This document shows positions 36,147-44,544 of a stretch of DNA of 64,000 nt, piece after piece. Origin of the DNA: Candidatus Eiseniibacteriota bacterium (GTDB taxonomy: Bacteria > Eisenbacteria > RBG-16-71-46); NCBI GenBank assembly GCA_016215625.1, contig JACRIW010000075.1, positions 1 through 64,000 of the forward strand. The letters are read 5' to 3'. The stretch's first letter is position 1. The number at the start of each line of letters is the position of its first letter. A model generated the notes under the pieces. That model was not told the DNA's origin. It saw only the letters and a list, made by a program, of their open reading frames with translations, and searched no databases. The position numbers were made by a program, and so were the translations under genes.

Positions 36147-36844
36147 GCGGCACGAACGCTGCGCTGGTGCTCGTGGTGGACGACGACGTGCCGATCCGGC
36201 GCTTCCTGCGCGCGGGGCTCGAGAGCGCGGGCTACCGCCTGATCGAAGCGGCCACGGGCGCCGACGCGTTGCGCGAAGCCTCGACGCGCGCGCCGGACGT
36301 CGTGCTGCTCGATCTCGGCCTGCCCGATCTCGACGGATTCGAGGTCGTGAAGCGCCTGCGCGAATGGACGCGGTTGCCGGTGATCGTGCTGTCGGCGCGC
36401 GGGCAGGAGCAGGACAAGATCCGTGCGCTCGACTCCGGCGCGGACGACTACGTGACCAAGCCGTTCGCGATGGGGGAGCTGCTCGCACGCGTGCGCGCGG
36501 CGCTCCGCCACCACGACCGCACGCGCGACGGCGCGGAGGCGAGCGTCGTCCAGGTCGAGGGGCTGCGGGTGGATCTCGGCCAGCGCCGGGTGTCGGTGGA
36601 AGGGCACGACGTACGGCTCACGCCGATCGAGTACCGGCTCCTCGCCGTGCTCGCTCGGCATGCCGGGCGCGTGCTCACGCACGAGCAGATCCTGCGTGAG
36701 GTCTGGGGGCCGCAGGCGACGGGGCAGCACCACTACATCCGCGTCTACATGGCGCAGCTGCGCCAGAAGCTCGAGCCCGACCCGCCGCGCCCGCGCTGGC
36801 TCGTGAGCGAGCCCGGCGTGGGCTATCGCCTGCGCGAAAGCTGA
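36143..36844 (+). CDS. kdpE: Response regulator KdpE (OmpR family)
   Basis: 233 aa. Receiver with acidic triplet 'VVDDDVPI', phosphoacceptor Asp57 in 'VVLLDLGLPDLDGFEV' and Lys in 'DDYVTKPF'; C-terminal winged helix ('LTPIEYRLLAVLARHAGRVLTHEQILREVWG', 'HHYIRVYMAQLRQKLE'). Activates kdpFABC on phosphorylation by KdpD. Confidence 0.97.
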   Translation: MSGTNAALVLVVDDDVPIRRFLRAGLESAGYRLIEAATGADALREASTRAPDVVLLDLGLPDLDGFEVVKRLREWTRLPVIVLSARGQEQDKIRALDSGADDYVTKPFAMGELLARVRAALRHHDRTRDGAEASVVQVEGLRVDLGQRRVSVEGHDVRLTPIEYRLLAVLARHAGRVLTHEQILREVWGPQATGQHHYIRVYMAQLRQKLEPDPPRPRWLVSEPGVGYRLRES

Positions 36845-36928
36845 GCGCGGGCCGGCGCGGCAGGGCGTTTTCGGGTTCGCCCGTCCCTGTGCGAAACTGC
36901 CGGCCCATCCACGGAGGACGACTTCCGC

Positions 36929-38020
36929 ATGCGCTGGTCGCTTCGCCTGGGCGCGATCCTGGGTATCCGGATCGAGCTCCACGTCACCTTCCTGCTGCTG
37001 CTGCTCGCGTACGTCGCGATGTCGCGGGCCGCGAACGCCGCCGAGGTCCTCACGGTCGTCGGGGACGTGCTGCTGCTGTTCGGGTGCGTGCTGCTGCACG
37101 AACTCGGGCACGCGCTCATGGCGCGCCGCTTCGGCGTGAACACGCGCGAGATCGTGCTCACGGGCATCGGCGGCATCGCGCGCCTCGAGCGCATGCCCGA
37201 GCGCCCGCTCCACGAGATGCTCGTCGCGCTCGCCGGGCCCGCGGTGAACGTCGTGCTCGCCACGGTGGTCGGCATCTTCCTGCTGCAGCGCCACGAGTCG
37301 TGGAACGCCATCACCGAGGCCGCCCTCGCCGGGCACGCGCTCGAGTTCCTGTTCTACGTGAACGTGTTCATGTTCTTCTTCAACCTCGTGCCCGCGTTCC
37401 CGATGGACGGCGGACGCGTGCTGCGCGCCGTGCTCGCCATGATGATGCCGTTCGCGCGCGCGACGCGTTACGCCTCGCTCGTCGGGCAGGGCTTCGCGGT
37501 CGTGTTCGCGGTCGTCGGCACGATCGTGACGCAGAACCTCGCGCTCGTGGCGATCGCGCTGTTCGTGTTCCTGACCGCGCGCGAGGAGCGCGCGCTCGTG
37601 CAGACGCGCAGTTCGCTCACCGGCATGCCCGTGAGCGCCGCGATGGTCACCGCGTTCCTGAGCCTCGAGACGCGCCACGAGCTGTCGCACGCCGTGGACC
37701 TGCTGCTCGCGGGCGAGCAGAAGGACTTCCCGGTGCTCGAGGACGGCCAGTTCCTCGGCATGCTCTCGCGCGACGACCTGCTCCGCGGCATGCGCACCGA
37801 AGGGCCGGACTCGCCGGTCGGGCGCCTCGTGCGGCTCGACGTGTCGCCGATCGAGGCGAGCATGCCGCTCGACGCCGCGCTCCAGCGCATGAGCGCCGCA
37901 CGCCAGAGCGCGCTGCCGGTGATGATGCGCGGCCGGCTCGTGGGGCTGCTCACGCTCGAGAACATCCGCGAGCTGCTGCTGGTGCAGGAGGCCCGCCAGC
38001 GCCACGCTGGTACGGCGTAG
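36929..38020 (+). CDS. Site-2-type M50 intramembrane metalloprotease with CBS pair
   Basis: 363 aa. Zinc motif H57-E58-L-G-H61 in a membrane helix and 'NLVPAFPMD160GGRVL' supplying the third ligand, then two CBS domains (about residues 240-355: 'FPVLEDGQFLGMLSRDDLLRGM', 'LPVMMRGRLVGLLTLENIREL'). The layout matches SpoIVFB-like group III site-2 proteases, where CBS domains may sense adenine nucleotides. GGAGGA precedes the ATG. First gene of a three-gene unit. Confidence 0.93.
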   Translation: MRWSLRLGAILGIRIELHVTFLLLLLAYVAMSRAANAAEVLTVVGDVLLLFGCVLLHELGHALMARRFGVNTREIVLTGIGGIARLERMPERPLHEMLVALAGPAVNVVLATVVGIFLLQRHESWNAITEAALAGHALEFLFYVNVFMFFFNLVPAFPMDGGRVLRAVLAMMMPFARATRYASLVGQGFAVVFAVVGTIVTQNLALVAIALFVFLTAREERALVQTRSSLTGMPVSAAMVTAFLSLETRHELSHAVDLLLAGEQKDFPVLEDGQFLGMLSRDDLLRGMRTEGPDSPVGRLVRLDVSPIEASMPLDAALQRMSAARQSALPVMMRGRLVGLLTLENIRELLLVQEARQRHAGTA

Positions 38021-38029
38021 ACGGTGGGC

Positions 38030-38854
38030 ATGAAACGCGTCCTGCACGCGCGCTGGCTCCTGCCCGTGGTCGTGGGCGTGACGGCGTTCGTGCTGTGGCA
38101 GGGCACGCGCGGGCCGCGCTGGCACGACGTGCGGCCCGGCGTCGAGTTCTCGACTTTCGCGGGCGACCCCTGGTGCCGCTTCGGTTCGTCGTCCATCGCG
38201 GTGCTGCGCTGCGATCCCGCGCGCGTGAAGCTGCGCGTGCGGCACTGGTCGCGCTCGGGCGTCGAGACGCCGCCGAGCATCCTCGGCTGGCACCAGGCGA
38301 CGCGCGCGATCGCGGTGTTCAACGCCGGGCAGTACTACCCCGACTGGCGCTACATGGGACTGCTCGTGAGCGACGGCGACACGGTGTCGTCGCGGCGCCA
38401 CCCCGAGTTCCAGGGCGCGCTCGTGGGACGTGTGAAGGACGGCCGGCTCGACGCGCGCGTGCTCGACCTCGCGACGACGCCGCTGCTGCGCGACGAAGGC
38501 TGGAGCCAGGTCGCGCAGTCGTTCATGTTGTTCGACCGCGCGGGCGGTGTGCGCGTGCGGCGCTCGAACAAGATCGCGCAGCGCACGGCGGTCGCCGAGG
38601 ACGAGAAGGGCCGTCTCGTCGTGATCGTGACCGAGGGCGGCTACACGATCGCCGACTTCGCCGCGCTGCTGCGCAAGTCGCCGCTCGGGCTGACGCACGC
38701 GATGTCCATGGACGGCGGGCTCGAAGCCGAGCTGGTCGTCGAGACGCGCAACTTCCGCTACGCGAGCTTCGGCAGCTGGGACGGTATGGGGGCGAGCACC
38801 GCGCCGGGCGCCAACGTGCCGCTGCCTGCCGTCATCACGCTGGAGGCACCGTGA
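38030..38854 (+). CDS. Phosphodiester glycosidase (NAGPA/DUF2233) family, exported
   Basis: 274 aa from ATG 38030 (a GTG at 38024 is also in frame), 9 bases after the protease stop. N-terminal membrane anchor or signal 'WLLPVVVGVTAFVLW'. The DUF2233/NAGPA fold shows as 'IAVFNAGQYY', 'QSFMLFDRAG', 'AQRTAVAEDEKGRLVVIVTEGGYTIADFAALL' and 'AMSMDGGLEAELVV'. Family members remove or expose sugars at phosphodiester links on cell-wall glycans or exopolysaccharide. Stop overlaps the Nudix GTG. Confidence 0.8.
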   Translation: MKRVLHARWLLPVVVGVTAFVLWQGTRGPRWHDVRPGVEFSTFAGDPWCRFGSSSIAVLRCDPARVKLRVRHWSRSGVETPPSILGWHQATRAIAVFNAGQYYPDWRYMGLLVSDGDTVSSRRHPEFQGALVGRVKDGRLDARVLDLATTPLLRDEGWSQVAQSFMLFDRAGGVRVRRSNKIAQRTAVAEDEKGRLVVIVTEGGYTIADFAALLRKSPLGLTHAMSMDGGLEAELVVETRNFRYASFGSWDGMGASTAPGANVPLPAVITLEAP

Positions 38855-39402
38855 CCGCCGCGCGTGCGAAGAGCCCGACATTTCCGTGCGTGCGCTGCGG
38901 CCGACCCGTGCGGCGCGCACCCGCGACGAAGCAGCGTCCGCGCACGATCGCGTGCCCGCGCTGCCGCTACCTGCTCTACGACTATCCGCGTCCCGCCGCG
39001 GGCGTGCTGGTGGTGAAGGGCGACGCCGTGCTGCTGCTGCGGCGCGCTCACACGCCGCGCCTCGGCTGCCTCGACGTGCCCGGCGGGTTCATGGACGCGG
39101 GCGAGAGCATCGAGGGCGCCGCGCGCCGCGAACTGCGCGAGGAGACCGGGCTCACGGTCGGCGCGCTCAAGCCGCTCGGGTTCTATTGGGACACGTACGA
39201 CCTGCCCGGCTTCGGCAAGTTCCCGACGATGAACTGGTACTTCGTCGGGAAGTGGCGCCGCGGCGTGCCCGTGGGCGCCGACGACGCCGCGAGCGCCGAG
39301 TGGGTGCCGCTGTCGCGGCTGCCGCGCATGAAGGCGGAGTACGCCTGGGAGCACATGCCGGAGCTGTTCGCGGCGCTGAGGAAATGGGCGAAGCGAGGCT
39401 GA
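38851..39402 (+). CDS. Nudix hydrolase with N-terminal zinc ribbon
   Basis: 183 aa. Zinc ribbon 'CVRCGRPV' ... 'CPRCRY', as in NudC/NADH pyrophosphatase relatives, then a complete Nudix box G79-x5-E85-x7-R93-E-L-R-E-E-T-G-L101. Hydrolyses a nucleoside diphosphate linked to another moiety; substrate not determined. GTG overlaps the preceding stop. Confidence 0.9.
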   Translation: MTAARAKSPTFPCVRCGRPVRRAPATKQRPRTIACPRCRYLLYDYPRPAAGVLVVKGDAVLLLRRAHTPRLGCLDVPGGFMDAGESIEGAARRELREETGLTVGALKPLGFYWDTYDLPGFGKFPTMNWYFVGKWRRGVPVGADDAASAEWVPLSRLPRMKAEYAWEHMPELFAALRKWAKRG

Positions 39403-39442
39403 GCCTGATTTTTCGCGGGCATCGATGCCGCGACAGTCTCTT

Positions 39443-40021
39443 TCAGCTCCGTGCTTCGCTCGTCGCGCGGTCGAGGAGGTCGCGGATTCCGAGCTGATCC
39501 GCCCAGCGCTCGAGGTAGCCACGATCGAGGCTCGGTCCGCGAACGGCGAGCACTCCCAGCACGTCGGACCATTGGCGGTCCGACGTACCGCCGGTGTCGC
39601 GATACCAGAGCAGCTTCCTCAGTACGGTGTCCTCAGGCGACTTCACAGGTAATTCGAGCCCGCTCGCGCTGTCCACGATGCGCTTGGTTCGGCCCTCGAA
39701 CTCCTGGCGATCGAAGGCCGAAGTTCCGAGCACGAAGCAATCGGCCTTCATGCCGGACTCCGGCGCGATCACGTTGAACGAGGACCGATGTTCGACGGCT
39801 TCGCGCATCGCGGTTTCGCTCACGTACCATCCGCGCCCGGTGAGAGTACGCGTGAGCATCGGAATCTGCGCTCCGTCCAACTCGACGATCAGGTCCACGT
39901 CGAGCGTCTGGCGCGGATGGCCGTGCAACGTGCTCGCCCACGACCCTCCGAGACAGTGGGCGATACCGAGTCGATCGAACTCGTCCGTGAGAGAGGTGAG
40001 GAAAACGATGGCTTCGGTCAT
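39443..40021 (-). CDS. Nucleotidyltransferase-fold protein, possible MenT/AbiEii-like toxin
   Basis: 192 aa. Minimal nucleotidyltransferase core 'CLGG26S27WASTLHGHPRQTLD41VD43LIVEL' (GS plus DxD), then 'SFNVIAPESGMKADCFVLG' carrying the third acidic residue and 'SPEDTVLRKLLWY'. Such proteins pair with a small upstream gene: MenAT in mycobacteria and AbiEii systems act on tRNA 3' ends. The start overlaps the 87-aa partner by ATGA. A solitary housekeeping nucleotidyltransferase is less likely given the pairing. Confidence 0.7.
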   Translation of the reverse strand: MTEAIVFLTSLTDEFDRLGIAHCLGGSWASTLHGHPRQTLDVDLIVELDGAQIPMLTRTLTGRGWYVSETAMREAVEHRSSFNVIAPESGMKADCFVLGTSAFDRQEFEGRTKRIVDSASGLELPVKSPEDTVLRKLLWYRDTGGTSDRQWSDVLGVLAVRGPSLDRGYLERWADQLGIRDLLDRATSEARS

Positions 40022-40281
40022 GCCGGCGGCCCGCCCCCAGAGCGCCGCCAGCGCACGATGTCCTCGGCGACGGCATCGCCGAAGCAGCGCTGAAGGAACA
40101 GCACTTGTCGCTCCTCCTCGGTGGCCTCCGGATGCCGCGTCGCGATGTCGGCGCGTACCAGGGCACGCATGGCATCCGAAGCGTCGAGCGCGATCGCGAG
40201 GCGCCGCTCGGGCGGCATGGCGCGATAGCTCTGGATGAGCACCGCTCGCGCTTCTGGGCTGGTGTCTTCGGAGAACAGCAT
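40018..40281 (-). CDS. Small helical partner, possible antitoxin of the nucleotidyltransferase
   Basis: 87 aa. 'PEARAVLIQSYRAMPPERRLAIALDASDAMRALVRADIATRHPEATEEERQVLFLQRCFG' is an all-helical charged protein resembling the small antitoxin (Rv0078B/MenA1-type) encoded before MenT-like toxins. ATGA overlap with the next gene implies tight stoichiometric expression. No Shine-Dalgarno; CAGACT lies 6 bases before ATG, so the mRNA may be leaderless. Identification rests on pattern memory plus context. Confidence 0.6.
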   Translation of the reverse strand: MLFSEDTSPEARAVLIQSYRAMPPERRLAIALDASDAMRALVRADIATRHPEATEEERQVLFLQRCFGDAVAEDIVRWRRSGGGPPA

Positions 40282-40386
40282 GGCGGCAGTCTGGCCGCGA
40301 GGGGGGCGGGCGCGCAAGCGCAGCGTGCCCCTTCGCGGCACCGCCTGCCTCGCCGTGCGCAGGCCGCACCGGTATTCTGCCGCCCC
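40282..40386. promoter_or_regulatory. Divergent promoters of the TA-like pair and the 40387 gene
   Basis: Plus strand TATTCT at 40373-40378 then GCCGCCCC and ATG (8-base gap). Minus strand CAGACT then GCCGCC and ATG (6-base gap). Neither start has a Shine-Dalgarno; both predict leaderless transcripts. Confidence 0.45.
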
Positions 40387-41055
40387 ATGAACCTTCAGGG
40401 ACGCCATCAGTTGTTCTTCGCCGCACATCCGTGCGGCCACGAGACCTGGCGCGTCGAGCGCGACGCTCGCGGCGCCGAGCACGCCTCCGGACGCTCCGAG
40501 ACGCACGCCCCGCACCCGATGCCGGGCGTGATCGAGTGGAGCGCGGCGTGCGACGAGTCGCAGCGCGTGACCGCGCTCGAGGTGCGCTGGCAGGTGGGCG
40601 CCATGAGCGTGCACGCGAAGCACGCCGCCGGCGGAACGCTCGACGCGCAGCGCTGGACGGTGCAGCTCGAGTACGGCGGCAACGCGCGCACGCAGGAGGG
40701 CGACTACCCCTCGCGCGCGCACGTCGTCTTCGGCTCGCCCGTACTGCAGTCGTGGGTACTGCGCCGGTTCGCGCTCGCGCCGGGCGCGGAGCACGCGTTC
40801 CCCGCCCTCGTCGTGGGGCCGCCGTGGATGATGGTCGAGCCGGGACAGCACACGATCCGCTGCACCGCGGCCGAGACGCGTGAGACGTGCGAAGGGCCGC
40901 GCACGCTCCAGCGCGTCGAATGGACCGACCCCGCGACGCCCGACGCCGGTGAACTGATGCTGTGGATCGACGGCGACGACGTCGTCCACGAGGCGTGGGA
41001 AGGCGCTGGCGCCGTGGCGCCGTCGGCGAAGCTGGTCGAACTGCGCCGCGACTGA
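40387..41055 (+). CDS. Hypothetical cytoplasmic beta-rich protein
   Basis: 222 aa with no signal peptide or membrane helix. Sequence such as 'GRHQLFFAAHPCGHETWRVERDARG' and 'VTALEVRWQVGAMSVHAKHAAGG' alternates strands, suggesting a barrel or lipocalin-like shape, but I do not recognise a family. Coding quality is supported by regular high-GC third positions and a clean ATG after a -10-like element. Single gene, converging on the SpmAB-like gene. Confidence 0.6.
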   Translation: MNLQGRHQLFFAAHPCGHETWRVERDARGAEHASGRSETHAPHPMPGVIEWSAACDESQRVTALEVRWQVGAMSVHAKHAAGGTLDAQRWTVQLEYGGNARTQEGDYPSRAHVVFGSPVLQSWVLRRFALAPGAEHAFPALVVGPPWMMVEPGQHTIRCTAAETRETCEGPRTLQRVEWTDPATPDAGELMLWIDGDDVVHEAWEGAGAVAPSAKLVELRRD

Positions 41056-41098
41056 CGCGCCGAGCATCACACGCGGCCAGCGGCCGCGGCCCCTGCCG

Positions 41099-42328
41099 TC
41101 ATCCGAAAAACAGGTACGTGACCCCGATCGCCGCCAGCACGCCCGCGAACTCCGCGGCGAGCGCGCACGCGAGCGCGTGCCGCGTCTTCTTGACGCCCAC
41201 GGAGCCGAAGTACACGGCGAGCACGTAGAATGTCGTCTCGGTGCTGCCCTGGATCACGCAGCTCAGGCGCCCCGCGAACGAATCGGCGCCCATGGTCTTC
41301 ATGGTCTCGACCATCATGCCGCGCGCGCCGCCGCCCGAGAACGGCTTGATGAGCGCGGTCGGCAGCGCGTCCACCCAGCGCGCGTCCATGGACAGCTGGC
41401 CGACGCCGGCACGGATCGCGCCGAGCAGCGCGTCGAGCGCGCCGCTCGCGCGCAGCGCGCCCACGGCGACGAGGATCGCGACCAGGTAGGGCACGATGCC
41501 GATCGCGACCTGGAAGCCTTCCTTCGCGCCCTCGATGAACACTTCGTAGAGCGGGATCTTCTTGATCGCGCCCGCCACGAGGAACGAGCCGATCAGCCCG
41601 ATCAGGATCACGTTCGCGAGGATGCCCGACTGCGTCGCGACCGCGGCAGCGTCGAGATGCGAGAAGTGCCACACGAGCGCGGCCATCACGGCGCTCAGGC
41701 CCCCGAGCCAGCCGAGCACGACACCGTTGAAGAGGTTGATGCGCTGCACCGTCGCCACGATGAGCAGGCCGATCAGGTCGGCGATGTAGGTCGCGATCAG
41801 GATCGGCACGAACACGTCGGCCGGGTTCGCGGCGCCGAGCTGCGCGCGGAACGTCATGATCGAGATGGGGACGAGCGTCACCGACGACGCGTTCATGACC
41901 ATGAACAGGATCATCTCGTCGCTCGCCGTGTCCGGCGTCCGGTTGAGCGACTGCAGCTCCTTCATGGCCTTCAGGCCGAGCGGCGTCGCGGCGTTGTCGA
42001 GCCCGAGCATGTTGGCCGAGCGGTTCATCACGATCGCGCCCGAGGCCGGGTGTCCGGCGGGAATGCCGGGGAAGAGGCGCGCGAACAGCGGGCCGACGAG
42101 GCGCGCGATGAGCTCGGTGACGCCGCCCTTCTCGGCGATCTTCATGAAGCCGAGCCACAGCGACATGACGCCCGTGAGCCCGATCGAGATCTCGAAGGCG
42201 GTCTTGGACGAGTCGAACAGCGAGGCGACGACGTCCTTGAGCACGTCGGGCTTGCCGCCGATCGTGGCGGCGATCGCGGCGGTGACGAAGGCGATCAGGA
42301 AAAGCGCGGTCCAGATCCAGTTGAGCAT
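41099..42328 (-). CDS. SpmA-SpmB fusion (nucleoside-recognition/Gate domain) membrane protein
   Basis: 409 aa, about ten membrane helices. The N-half matches spore maturation protein A ('NWIWTALFLIAFVTAAI', 'SGAIVMNRSANMLGLDNAATPLGLKAMKELQ') and the C-half SpmB ('LPTALIKPFSGGGARGMMVETMKTMGADSFAGRLSCVIQGSTETTFYVLAVYFGSVGV'). In Bacillus these are two genes affecting spore core dehydration; fused versions are widespread in Gram-negatives that do not sporulate, with unknown transport role. Confidence 0.88.
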   Translation of the reverse strand: MLNWIWTALFLIAFVTAAIAATIGGKPDVLKDVVASLFDSSKTAFEISIGLTGVMSLWLGFMKIAEKGGVTELIARLVGPLFARLFPGIPAGHPASGAIVMNRSANMLGLDNAATPLGLKAMKELQSLNRTPDTASDEMILFMVMNASSVTLVPISIMTFRAQLGAANPADVFVPILIATYIADLIGLLIVATVQRINLFNGVVLGWLGGLSAVMAALVWHFSHLDAAAVATQSGILANVILIGLIGSFLVAGAIKKIPLYEVFIEGAKEGFQVAIGIVPYLVAILVAVGALRASGALDALLGAIRAGVGQLSMDARWVDALPTALIKPFSGGGARGMMVETMKTMGADSFAGRLSCVIQGSTETTFYVLAVYFGSVGVKKTRHALACALAAEFAGVLAAIGVTYLFFG

Positions 42329-42412
42329 GGGCGGCAGGATGGGAGCGCGGCGCGCGGGGCGTCAAGCACGGAACGCCGCGCACCACTCCCGCGGGCGCTT
42401 CACCGCACGCGA

Positions 42413-42448
42413 AGAGGGAGGAGCGGACGTGGGTCCACTCCTCCCTCT
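42413..42448 (-). terminator. Terminator of the DUF4397 gene
   Basis: 11-bp stem AGAGGGAGGAG/CTCCTCCCTCT with an inner GGAC/GTCC stem, 24 bases beyond the minus-strand stop at 42472; TCTTCG follows on the minus strand. Confidence 0.7.
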
Positions 42449-42471
42449 GTCGAGTACCGAGGAACTGCGGG

Positions 42472-43311
42472 TCAGTTCGCCTGCATGTCGATCGGGGCGC
42501 GCGATCCCGAGAACAGCGACCACGAGCGGGCCAGGTCGGAGTTCACGATCACGCCCGCGCCGAGCGCCTGGGCGCCGGTGCCACCGAGAAGGCCCTTGGC
42601 GTACACCGTGTAGATCTTGCCGGGCTGCAGCGTGACGCCGGGAAGCGGGAGCGCGACCGTGTTCGTGCCCGCCACGCGGACCTCGAGGTCGTAGGTGCCC
42701 GCAGGCAGCGGCGTGAACGCCGTGTACTCGCGGAACGCCTTGTTGCCGAAGACCACGGGGCCTCCGCCGGCGACGGCGACGTCCACGGCGGGCGCGTTCG
42801 GCGACAGGTGCACGAAGCGGACGTGCGCCTTGCCCATCTCCGGCGCGCGGAGGTCGTCCACGAGCACGAGCGGCTTGAGGTCGGAGACCGTTCCCGTCGC
42901 GAACACCGAGTAGAACGTCCGCGGCGACAGCGTCGCGACCGCGTTGATCACGTTGGTGGACGTGTTGGCGACGTTCACGAGCACGCGGCGGGAGCCGGAC
43001 CACGTGTAGCGGTAGGGCGTGTTGTTCGCGAACACGAGGTCACGGGCGACGGGCTGGATGCCGAGGTTGATGTCGACGGCCGGAGCGTCGGGCGAGGCGT
43101 GCACGAAGAGGATGCGCGAGACGCCGAAGCCGAGCGTGTTGCCGGTCATGGGGCCGGCTTCCGCGCGTGCGCGGTCCTTGCTGAACATGTCCGTGTCGCG
43201 CACGGACGACTCGCCGACGACGGGGGCGACGGGGTTCGCCGCGTCCTTGGAGCAGCCGGTGAGCGTGGCGGCCGAGAGCGCGACGAGGGCCGCGAAGATG
43301 ATGCGCTTCAT
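42472..43311 (-). CDS. DUF4397-domain lipoprotein
   Basis: 279 aa; AGGAGG 8 bases before ATG. Lipobox LTGC with Cys20. Two DUF4397 domains: 'SRILFVHASPDAPAVDINLG...YTWSGSRRVLVNVANTSTNVINA' and 'AHVRFVHLSPNAPAVDVAVAGG...LPAGTYDLEVRVAGT'. DUF4397 proteins are extracytoplasmic beta-sandwich proteins, often in cell-surface or spore-envelope layers, of unknown activity. Anchored to the membrane, facing the periplasm or outside. Confidence 0.9.
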   Translation of the reverse strand: MKRIIFAALVALSAATLTGCSKDAANPVAPVVGESSVRDTDMFSKDRARAEAGPMTGNTLGFGVSRILFVHASPDAPAVDINLGIQPVARDLVFANNTPYRYTWSGSRRVLVNVANTSTNVINAVATLSPRTFYSVFATGTVSDLKPLVLVDDLRAPEMGKAHVRFVHLSPNAPAVDVAVAGGGPVVFGNKAFREYTAFTPLPAGTYDLEVRVAGTNTVALPLPGVTLQPGKIYTVYAKGLLGGTGAQALGAGVIVNSDLARSWSLFSGSRAPIDMQAN

Positions 43312-43533
43312 GGGAAGTTCCTCCTGTACGAGGCGTGGGCTCGCCGCGCACTCGCGCGGCCGTGGGGGGCTCGGGCATGTGCCGCACCGGAGCCTGAGCA
43401 GTAGATGCATAGGTTTTGAAGATGATGCGGAGAATGTGCGGGAACACGCGTCAGGAAAGTGTCCGGGGCCGGGCCATCTGTTAGGGTCGCGCCCCTCGTA
43501 TCCGCCGGACCCGACCGGGAGACCCGACCCTCC

Positions 43534-43887
43534 GTGACCGAATCCACCCCGAAGCCCGCACCCGAGACCCTCGCGCCCACGCCCGCCGGCTGCGGCTGGG
43601 GCCGGCGCGTCGCGATCGTCTACCTCGCGCTCGTGGGGCTGGCGCTCGTGCTCCCGTTCGTCGAGGTCGCGCGTGGCGAGCACGGGCTGGGCGCCGTGGC
43701 GGTGACCGTGCTCACGGCGCCGTGGTCGGGCCTGCTCGCGAACCTCGCGCAGGCGATCGGGCCTTCACTGCCCGTCGCCGCGATGCGCGCGCTGGGCGTG
43801 ACGCTCACCGTGGCGGCGGCGCTGCTCAACGCGCGCGTCTTCTACGGCATCGTCGCGCGCATGGAGCGCGACGCGCGTTCCCGCTGA
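43534..43887 (+). CDS. Small membrane protein of unknown function
   Basis: 117 aa from GTG 43534. A Pro-rich N-terminus, then 'RRVAIVYLALVGLALVLPFVEV', 'GAVAVTVLTAPWSGLLANL' and a third helix 'LGVTLTVAAALLNARVFYGIV'. It resembles small three-helix proteins (SCO4225-like), but no function is known. TAGGGT at 43492-43497 may be its -10. Converges on the PNPOx gene with only 10 bases between the stops. Confidence 0.6.
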   Translation: MTESTPKPAPETLAPTPAGCGWGRRVAIVYLALVGLALVLPFVEVARGEHGLGAVAVTVLTAPWSGLLANLAQAIGPSLPVAAMRALGVTLTVAAALLNARVFYGIVARMERDARSR

Positions 43888-43897
43888 CCCTCGCGGG

Positions 43898-44449
43898 TCA
43901 GTCCGGGTCGACGCCGGGCAGGCCGTCGAGGGACACGCGGTTCTTCTCGGCGCGATAGGCCTTCACGCCGTCCTCGCCCTTCGACTCCGCCCAGCGTCGC
44001 AGCGTGTCGCGGTCGCTCGTCCGCTCCTCGAACACGGGCACGCCCCAGCCGCACGAGTCCGCGATGCGCGTGAGGTGTGCGAGCACGATCGCGCGGGCGC
44101 CGGGCCCGGGCTCGAAGCGCTCCGCGAGGTCGGCCCATCTGGGCGAGCGGGGCGTCACGACTTCGCCGCGGCCGTAGAGCCGCACGATCCGCGGTGCGCC
44201 GGAGAACGCGCACAGCATGACGACGATGCGGCCGTTCTCACGCACGTGCGCGATGGTTTCGACGCCGCTGCCCGTGAAGTCCACGTACCCGACCGTGAGC
44301 GGGTCGAGCACGGTGAGCCCGCCGAGCCCCTTGGGCGAGCAGTTGAGCAGGCCGTCGGCGGCGAGCGGCGCAGTGGCGACGAAGAACATCGGCTGGCGCT
44401 CGATCCACTCGCGCAGATCGGGCGTGATCTCGGGAAACACCTTGCTCAT
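43898..44449 (-). CDS. Pyridoxamine 5'-phosphate oxidase-fold flavoprotein
   Basis: 183 aa. FMN-binding split-barrel pattern: 'FFVATAPLAADGLLNCSPKGLGGLTVLDPLTVGYVDFTGSGVETIAHVRENGRIVVMLCAFSGAPRIVRLYGRGEVV'. This subfamily is not the biosynthetic PdxH; members often reduce or bind flavin or F420-like cofactors. Standalone gene, divergent from the next operon. Confidence 0.85.
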   Translation of the reverse strand: MSKVFPEITPDLREWIERQPMFFVATAPLAADGLLNCSPKGLGGLTVLDPLTVGYVDFTGSGVETIAHVRENGRIVVMLCAFSGAPRIVRLYGRGEVVTPRSPRWADLAERFEPGPGARAIVLAHLTRIADSCGWGVPVFEERTSDRDTLRRWAESKGEDGVKAYRAEKNRVSLDGLPGVDPD

Positions 44450-44506
44450 GTCGGCTCCCGGATGGAGGGGAAACGGCGCAACGTGCGGAAGAAGGCACGC
44501 GCATTC

Positions 44507-44512
44507 TATGCT
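44507..44512 (+). promoter_or_regulatory. Putative -10 element (TATGCT)
   Basis: TATGCT followed by GACCGC, 32 bases before the ATG at 44545, which has a GGAGGT Shine-Dalgarno. Same spacing class as the other leadered genes in the window. Confidence 0.35.
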
Positions 44513-44544
44513 GACCGCGATTTTCCACTCGTCCGGAGGTCGTC

